From: Clostridia bacterium
GTDB lineage: Bacteria > Bacillota_A > Clostridia > Oscillospirales > CAG-272
Assembly: GCA_017468115.1 (NCBI GenBank)
Contig: JAFUJS010000015.1
Span: forward strand, 18,867 to 82,866
DNA: 64,000 bases
Direction: 5' to 3'
Both the position numbers and the translations under genes were made by a program. Shown here in pieces: positions 59,775 to 64,000 of this stretch (positions are counted from its first letter, which is position 1; each line of letters begins with the position of its first letter). The notes below the pieces were generated by a model that saw nothing but the letters and a program-made list of their open reading frames with translations, was not told the DNA's origin and did not search any database.

Positions 59775-60718
59775 TGAGCAAACCGAAAGTAGGTAGTTTG
59801 TTTTCGGGAATAGGCGGTATCGACCTTGGATTTGAACAAGCCGGCTTTGAGATTGCTTGGGCAAACGATATGGATGCCGCAGCTTGTAAAACCTACCGCC
59901 ATAATTTTCCGGATACACATCTTATTGAGGGGGATGTGCGCGACATCGATCCTCGCACACTCTCCGATATAGATGTACTGATCGCGGGATTTCCGTGTCA
60001 GCCGTTCTCAATTATGGGCTATCGGCGCGGCTTCAAAGATCCTCGTGGAAATCTGTTTTTCGAGATTTCTCGCTTCATTGACGTTAAGCGTCCGCGAGTG
60101 GTATTTCTCGAAAACGTTCAAAACCTTATGGAACACGATAACGGTAAGACGTTTCTTGTGATATATAATACCTTGGCACAATTCGGCTATTCCGTCAAGT
60201 ACAAGGTAATAAATGCGACCGATGTCAATATTCCTCAGAATCGTGCACGGATTTTTATCGTGGCATTTCTCAATATAGAGGATTGCGATCGCTTTGCTTT
60301 TCCCGAAGCAGTGCCGCTTGAAGCAATGATTGAGGACATTATTGATCGCAGCGTAAAACACAATGATATTTATTACTACGGCTCAAGCAGCCGATATTTT
60401 AAGGAGCTTGATGCGAAAATTGTCGATAAGACGGGAATTTACCGAATCGACGATAGCGGTGTGGCAATGCGAAAATGGGAAATATGCCCCACGCTGAAAG
60501 CAAATATGGGAACTTATCCCGACCGAGTGCCGATTATCCGTGACAATTTTGGTATTCGTAAGCTCACGCCTATGGAGTGCCTTGCCTTTCAAGGTTATCC
60601 CAAGGACTATACTTTCAAGGGAATTTCTCTTGAAAGTGCATATAAACAATGCGGGAATACAGTTTGCGTACCAATCGTCGCAGACATTGCTAAACAAATT
60701 TTACAGTGCGACCTTTAA
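59771..60718 (+). CDS. DNA (cytosine-5) methyltransferase 2
   Basis: 315 residues. Motifs: VGSLFSGIGGIDLGF (I), GFPCQPFSIMG (IV), ENVQNLMEH (VI), QNRARIFIV (VIII), LTPMECLAFQGYP (IX), and KQCGNTVCVPI (X). The target-recognition segment is shorter than in methyltransferase 1. A second C5 enzyme is unusual for one palindromic site, so it may have a different specificity or reinforce protection. Start overlaps the nuclease. Confidence 0.92.
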   Translation: MMSKPKVGSLFSGIGGIDLGFEQAGFEIAWANDMDAAACKTYRHNFPDTHLIEGDVRDIDPRTLSDIDVLIAGFPCQPFSIMGYRRGFKDPRGNLFFEISRFIDVKRPRVVFLENVQNLMEHDNGKTFLVIYNTLAQFGYSVKYKVINATDVNIPQNRARIFIVAFLNIEDCDRFAFPEAVPLEAMIEDIIDRSVKHNDIYYYGSSSRYFKELDAKIVDKTGIYRIDDSGVAMRKWEICPTLKANMGTYPDRVPIIRDNFGIRKLTPMECLAFQGYPKDYTFKGISLESAYKQCGNTVCVPIVADIAKQILQCDL

Positions 60719-60729
60719 GGAGAAATCTT

Positions 60730-63504
60730 ATGATAGAAAAAATCAAAGGTATATCAATTCAAGGAAGATGCTTTCCCAATGATACTTCGTTGATACTATA
60801 TCCTAACGCTAACGATAGAATATCCGTTATATATGGAAAAAACGGAAGTGGTAAAAGCACCATTTCTATGGGATTTAACAATCTTACTTCTGATACACCA
60901 TTGTCAGATATTTCTCTGAAATTGCTCGGTGAAAACAGTTCTGTATTGACCTCGGAAGAATATAAAAATAATATTTTTGTATTTAATGAGCAGTACGTTG
61001 ATAAAAATGTAAAGATTGATGATGACGGATTAGGCACGATCATTCTTTTGGGAGGTCAGGTCGATATCCAAACTGATATTGATAAACATACGGAGCTTGA
61101 AGCAAAAAGAAAGGGCGAGTGGGAAAAAGCGCAAGAGAAACTTGTTGAGTATCAAACTAAAGCAAATCCATTATCGCCCGATTATCATCTTGAAAAAATC
61201 CGCATAATGTTAAAAAAGCCCGGTGGATGGTCAGAAACAGATTCGAAAATAAAAGGAAACAAATTAAATTCGGCTGTAAAAGATGATATTTTGTTTGAAA
61301 TTTGCAGATTAAAACCTTCCGACACAGTTGATAACTTAAAAAAGAAATTTGAAGAAAAGAAAGTATTGCTTGAAAAAATTTCCGATTCGTCGCTTTCTTT
61401 TGCTCCACTTCTTTGTGATTGGATATACCTTGAGGATGGATTTGAGGAAAAGATATGCGCATTGCTTTCCCAAGTTATAGAAAAGCCCGTTTTGACCGAA
61501 CGTGAAAAGCTGATTTTACAGGCAATTCAAAACGGACAGCAAAGTATGGTTGAAGCATCAAAAAACACTTTTGCTGACGAATCAACAACATATTGCCCAT
61601 ATTGTTATCAGCCTGTTCAAGCACAGTATAAACAAGAGCTGCTTGATAATATCAACAGAGTGCTGAACAAAGATGTGGAAAATCATAAAGCAGAACTCGG
61701 GGCGGTTTCTTTCCCTTCAATGGACGAAGATTATTCAAAATATGAGAGTTTGAATTCTGAACTTGTTAAAAAGATCAATGTTCAAAAGGGAAAATGTCTT
61801 GCCTTGGTTGAAGCGTATAAAGATAAAACCAAACAGAAAATCGGTAATACATATACACCTATCTTATTTGCTCCCAACGGTTTGACAAGTGCGATTTCAG
61901 CACTTAATTCTTTGTTACAGAAGCTAAAACAAGAAATTGCTGAATTTAACAATGCAATTACAAGAAGAAAGAAAATTGTTTTAGAGCTTGTTGCAATCAA
62001 TAAAGAAATTGCACACTTTGATGTGCAAGACTTATACCGCAGTTATTCGAAACAAGACAAGGACAGAAACACGCAAGAGGAGCAGGTAAAGAAGGCATAT
62101 CAAGATTTTCAAACAGAAACTCAGATTTTAAGAGAATTACAATTAAAAAAATCCAATATTGGATTGGCAATATCTAATATCAACAATGCCTTGGAATATG
62201 TTTTTTTCTCCAAAAACAGACTTTCCATTGAATTACGTAATGAAAAATATTATTTGAAATCTAACGGAAATGATGTTCTTCCCAAAAATGTTTCTCTTGG
62301 TGAAAGAAACATTGTGGCACTGTGCTATTTCTTTACGCAAATGATGTCTAACCAAGAGATCAGCAAACTATACCAAAGCGAAGCACTTGTAGTCATTGAT
62401 GATCCTGTATCAAGTTTTGATTTTGAAAACCGAGTGGGAATTTTATCGTATATACGTTATCAGGTTAACTGCCTTATTCAAGGAAATCAACAAAGTAAAA
62501 TTTTGATACTAACACACGATTTGACAACTGCATTTGATTTGCGCAAGGCAATGGACGAAATAGCTGCCTCTACTAAAGGGATAGCTCAAATAAAACCAAC
62601 AAGTTCCATTTTGCAGGAATTGAAAACGAATCAATTGATTCAATTTAAGATGGAACGCAACGAGTATGAACAGTTGCTACATATAATTTATCGATATGCC
62701 AATGGCGAAATCACAGATTGCAGTATTTCTATCGGTAATATAATGCGACGTGTTTTGGAAGCTTTTTCAACGTTTAACTACAGAAAAGGTATAGAAGATG
62801 TTTCTTGTGATAAAAATGTATTAAATGCACTTGGTAATCATTCTATTTACTTTAACAATTTAATGTATCGTTTGGTTTTGCACGGGGAAAGCCATTACAA
62901 AGAAAGGGTTTATAGTTTGCGCGATGATACTAATTTTTACAGATTTGTGTCTGATGACGAAAAACAGAGAACCGCTAAAGATATATTGTGCTTTATGTAC
63001 CTATTGAATCCTGCGCATATTCAAGCGTATTTGCAAACAATCTCTAATGCAATCGAAAACATCAAACAATGGTGCAGTCAAATTAAAGATGATTCTTCAT
63101 TTTCCGTGGAAATGTCAACACGTTCAAAAAAACGAAACGTTCGTTTGTATGATTTCTCGTTGTCTGCTGGCAAGGGCAATGATATTGATAATGATGTTTC
63201 ATACACTGAATATGCCACGGATGAAACTGATTGTGATTTTGCATTGAAAGTATCCGGAGATAGTATGGAACCCAACATTCCAAACGACAGTATCGTCCTC
63301 ATAAAACAATGTGATTGTGTCGATGCGGGTGAAATAGGGGCTTTCTACTATGACGGAGAAGTATATTGTAAACGTTTGCTCTGTGAAAATGGAAAATCTT
63401 ATTTGGAATCAATCAATACCAAATACGCTCCAATTGAAATTATTCCCGAAAATACATTAAAAGTGTACGGAAAAATCATTGCCGTAGAACAATTGCAAAA
63501 ATAA
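60730..63504 (+). CDS. RloC/PrrC-type AAA ATPase fused to a LexA-like S24 autoprotease domain
   Basis: 924 residues from ATG 60730, which follows AAGGAG. N-terminal ABC-type ATPase of the AAA_13 (RloC/PrrC) kind: Walker A GKNGSGKST at 36-44, a Cys pair CPYC at 289-292 in a long coiled-coil like the RloC zinc hook, signature VSLGERN at 521-527, and Walker B ALVVIDDPVSS at 552-562. Next come R673-RVL-E677 and H718/H722 in LHGESH, spaced like the R-E-H anticodon-nuclease triad of PrrC/RloC. The last 115 residues match peptidase S24: LYDFSLSAGKG (Ala813-Gly814 cleavage site), VSGDSMEPN with nucleophile Ser845 and YCKRL with Lys881 (36 residues apart). Start is 11 nt after methyltransferase 2. Nuclease activity is inference. 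Confidence 0.85.
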   Translation: MIEKIKGISIQGRCFPNDTSLILYPNANDRISVIYGKNGSGKSTISMGFNNLTSDTPLSDISLKLLGENSSVLTSEEYKNNIFVFNEQYVDKNVKIDDDGLGTIILLGGQVDIQTDIDKHTELEAKRKGEWEKAQEKLVEYQTKANPLSPDYHLEKIRIMLKKPGGWSETDSKIKGNKLNSAVKDDILFEICRLKPSDTVDNLKKKFEEKKVLLEKISDSSLSFAPLLCDWIYLEDGFEEKICALLSQVIEKPVLTEREKLILQAIQNGQQSMVEASKNTFADESTTYCPYCYQPVQAQYKQELLDNINRVLNKDVENHKAELGAVSFPSMDEDYSKYESLNSELVKKINVQKGKCLALVEAYKDKTKQKIGNTYTPILFAPNGLTSAISALNSLLQKLKQEIAEFNNAITRRKKIVLELVAINKEIAHFDVQDLYRSYSKQDKDRNTQEEQVKKAYQDFQTETQILRELQLKKSNIGLAISNINNALEYVFFSKNRLSIELRNEKYYLKSNGNDVLPKNVSLGERNIVALCYFFTQMMSNQEISKLYQSEALVVIDDPVSSFDFENRVGILSYIRYQVNCLIQGNQQSKILILTHDLTTAFDLRKAMDEIAASTKGIAQIKPTSSILQELKTNQLIQFKMERNEYEQLLHIIYRYANGEITDCSISIGNIMRRVLEAFSTFNYRKGIEDVSCDKNVLNALGNHSIYFNNLMYRLVLHGESHYKERVYSLRDDTNFYRFVSDDEKQRTAKDILCFMYLLNPAHIQAYLQTISNAIENIKQWCSQIKDDSSFSVEMSTRSKKRNVRLYDFSLSAGKGNDIDNDVSYTEYATDETDCDFALKVSGDSMEPNIPNDSIVLIKQCDCVDAGEIGAFYYDGEVYCKRLLCENGKSYLESINTKYAPIEIIPENTLKVYGKIIAVEQLQK

Positions 63505-63523
63505 ACAAAAAAACAAGTTAATA

Positions 63524-63571
63524 AAAGCTGCTATCAAAGCGTGATTGCCACGCCGCGATAGCGGCTTTCTT
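63524..63571 (+). terminator. Terminator after the R-M operon
   Basis: A nested stem: GCTATC with GATAGC and GCGTG with CACGC inside, flanked by AAGC and GGCTTT, followed by TTT-rich sequence. Confidence 0.65.
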
Positions 63572-63633
63572 TTGCTTTTTTATCACCCAAAGGCGATTTG
63601 AAAAATATTTTTTGAGATTTTTCTCAAAATCTA

Positions 63634-63662
63634 TTGACAATTCCAAATGCTTGTGATATAAT
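63634..63662 (+). promoter_or_regulatory. Very strong promoter near the right edge
   Basis: Perfect TTGACA (63634-63639), 17 nt, perfect TATAAT (63657-63662) with extended TGA. No gene with a ribosome site follows in the window. Confidence 0.8.
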
Positions 63663-63668
63663 ATAATA

Positions 63669-63979
63669 ATAATTTTTTATATTGGCGTACTTTCCCATTG
63701 TTAGTATTGCCATCAAAGTTGATACATATACAACTGAATATGATATATTTTGCGTGAATACTTGCGGTGGAGAACGAACCTCGTGCCGCTTGGAAAACAA
63801 GACAGAACGCTCGGCTCATTTGCCGATGATTAGTAATCTATTTCACAAGAAATCCGTCGCCATCAGCCACTAAACCGGCATTGAATGCACTTGCATTCTC
63901 TTATCGAAACGAGCTTTTAGACTCGTACTTATACATAGGCGCGGGACATTTTTTAGCGAACGTGCGCCGTTCGCTTTTT
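63669..63979 (+). ncRNA. Structured leader or small RNA of unknown type
   Basis: About 310 nt from the strong promoter to a terminator. Contains GAATGCA-CT-TGCATTC (63883-63898), ACGAG/CTCGT (63909-63925), and a final stem. No convincing open frame. It could be an attenuator leader for a gene to the right, or a small RNA. The leftover 63505-63668 holds only the terminator and the promoter. Confidence 0.4.
63955..63979 (+). terminator. Terminator or attenuator stem at the right edge
   Basis: AGCGAACG (63955-63962) pairs with CGTTCGCT (63968-63975), followed by TTTTG. Confidence 0.65.
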
Positions 63980-64000
63980 GTGTTTCCCGTGATCCGTGTG

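Larger units (their letters stand above)
56240..64000. mobile_element. Transferred cassette with TnpV and an R-M and ATPase system, right end outside window
   Basis: The segment opens with tnpV and a DUF6809-type gene, both typical of Clostridial integrative elements. Its genes use more CGT/CGC, GAT and CCC codons than the neighbours to the left and carry no link to local pathways. No integrase, recombinase or attachment repeats are visible in this window, so the boundaries are approximate and the type of element is unknown. Confidence 0.5.

Noticed and set aside
60706..60729. Earlier in-frame ATG for the ATPase-S24 gene
   Set aside because: It lies inside the end of methyltransferase 2 and lacks a ribosome site; the ATG at 60730 has AAGGAG 7 nt upstream.
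63682..63873. 63-residue frame after the strong right-edge promoter
   Set aside because: It would start at TTG without a ribosome site, and the stretch is rich in hairpins. It looks like leader RNA, though a leader peptide cannot be ruled out.

Overview
The window is low-GC Firmicutes DNA. Regular TTGACA-N17-TATAAT promoters, strong AGGAGG ribosome binding sites, a class A RNase P RNA, rpmF with its zinc fingers, BspA-type leucine-rich repeat surface proteins and an L-rhamnose gene set suggest an uncultured gut-type member of class Clostridia. No rRNA, tRNA or CRISPR array was seen.

Layout. 1-5.5 kb: a left-truncated Xre regulator, then a plus-strand unit with a TPR-like protein, a soluble VirD4/TraG-like ATPase and a metallophosphoesterase, then small hypothetical genes and a possible MITE. 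5.6-6.2 kb: rnpB with its promoter and a partly duplicated 3' end. 6.4-10.8 kb: a giant protein with an HTH domain, one membrane segment and InlB and BspA repeats. 10.9-15.2 kb: U32 peptidase (TrhP/RlhA type), uppP, pgk and tpiA. 15.6-21 kb: a secreted BspA-like protein and the general PTS proteins HPr, EI and EIIA-Glc. 21.1-25.2 kb: a small Xre repressor divergent from a two-gene ABC exporter, with two matching operators between them. 25.3-30.3 kb (minus): a GH78-like rhamnosidase, an NSS transporter, an acyl-ACP thioesterase and an orphan MazF. 30.5-36.2 kb: an AT-rich accessory locus with an Rhs tip fragment, immunity-like small genes, gene remnants and a phage-type holin. 36.3-52.3 kb: mostly housekeeping and metabolic genes, including YceD and rpmF, an amino-acid ABC transporter, a tightly overlapping six-gene operon (AlkD, dut, phosphatase, hypothetical, Nudix, CPBP), fucO and a MarR/acyl-CoA synthetase pair. 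52.3-56.2 kb: GDPD, rhamnose mutarotase and a DUF4886 SGNH protein.

56.3 kb to the right edge is a transferred cassette that opens with tnpV. It carries a controller-like HTH gene, Vsr, two cytosine-5 methyltransferases, an HpaII-type restriction enzyme, and a 924-residue AAA ATPase of the RloC/PrrC type that ends in an apparently complete LexA-like S24 autoprotease domain. After it come a very strong promoter, a structured leader and a terminator of unknown purpose.

How the parts work together. The rhamnosidase, rhamnose mutarotase and lactaldehyde reductase point to L-rhamnose use with 1,2-propanediol as a product. The MarR/acyl-CoA synthetase pair and the acyl-ACP thioesterase point to exchange of free and activated fatty acids. 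The most unusual element is the R-M cassette. Its ATPase could be an anticodon-nuclease-type guardian held in check, or released, by RecA-stimulated self-cleavage. That mechanism is inference from motifs only.
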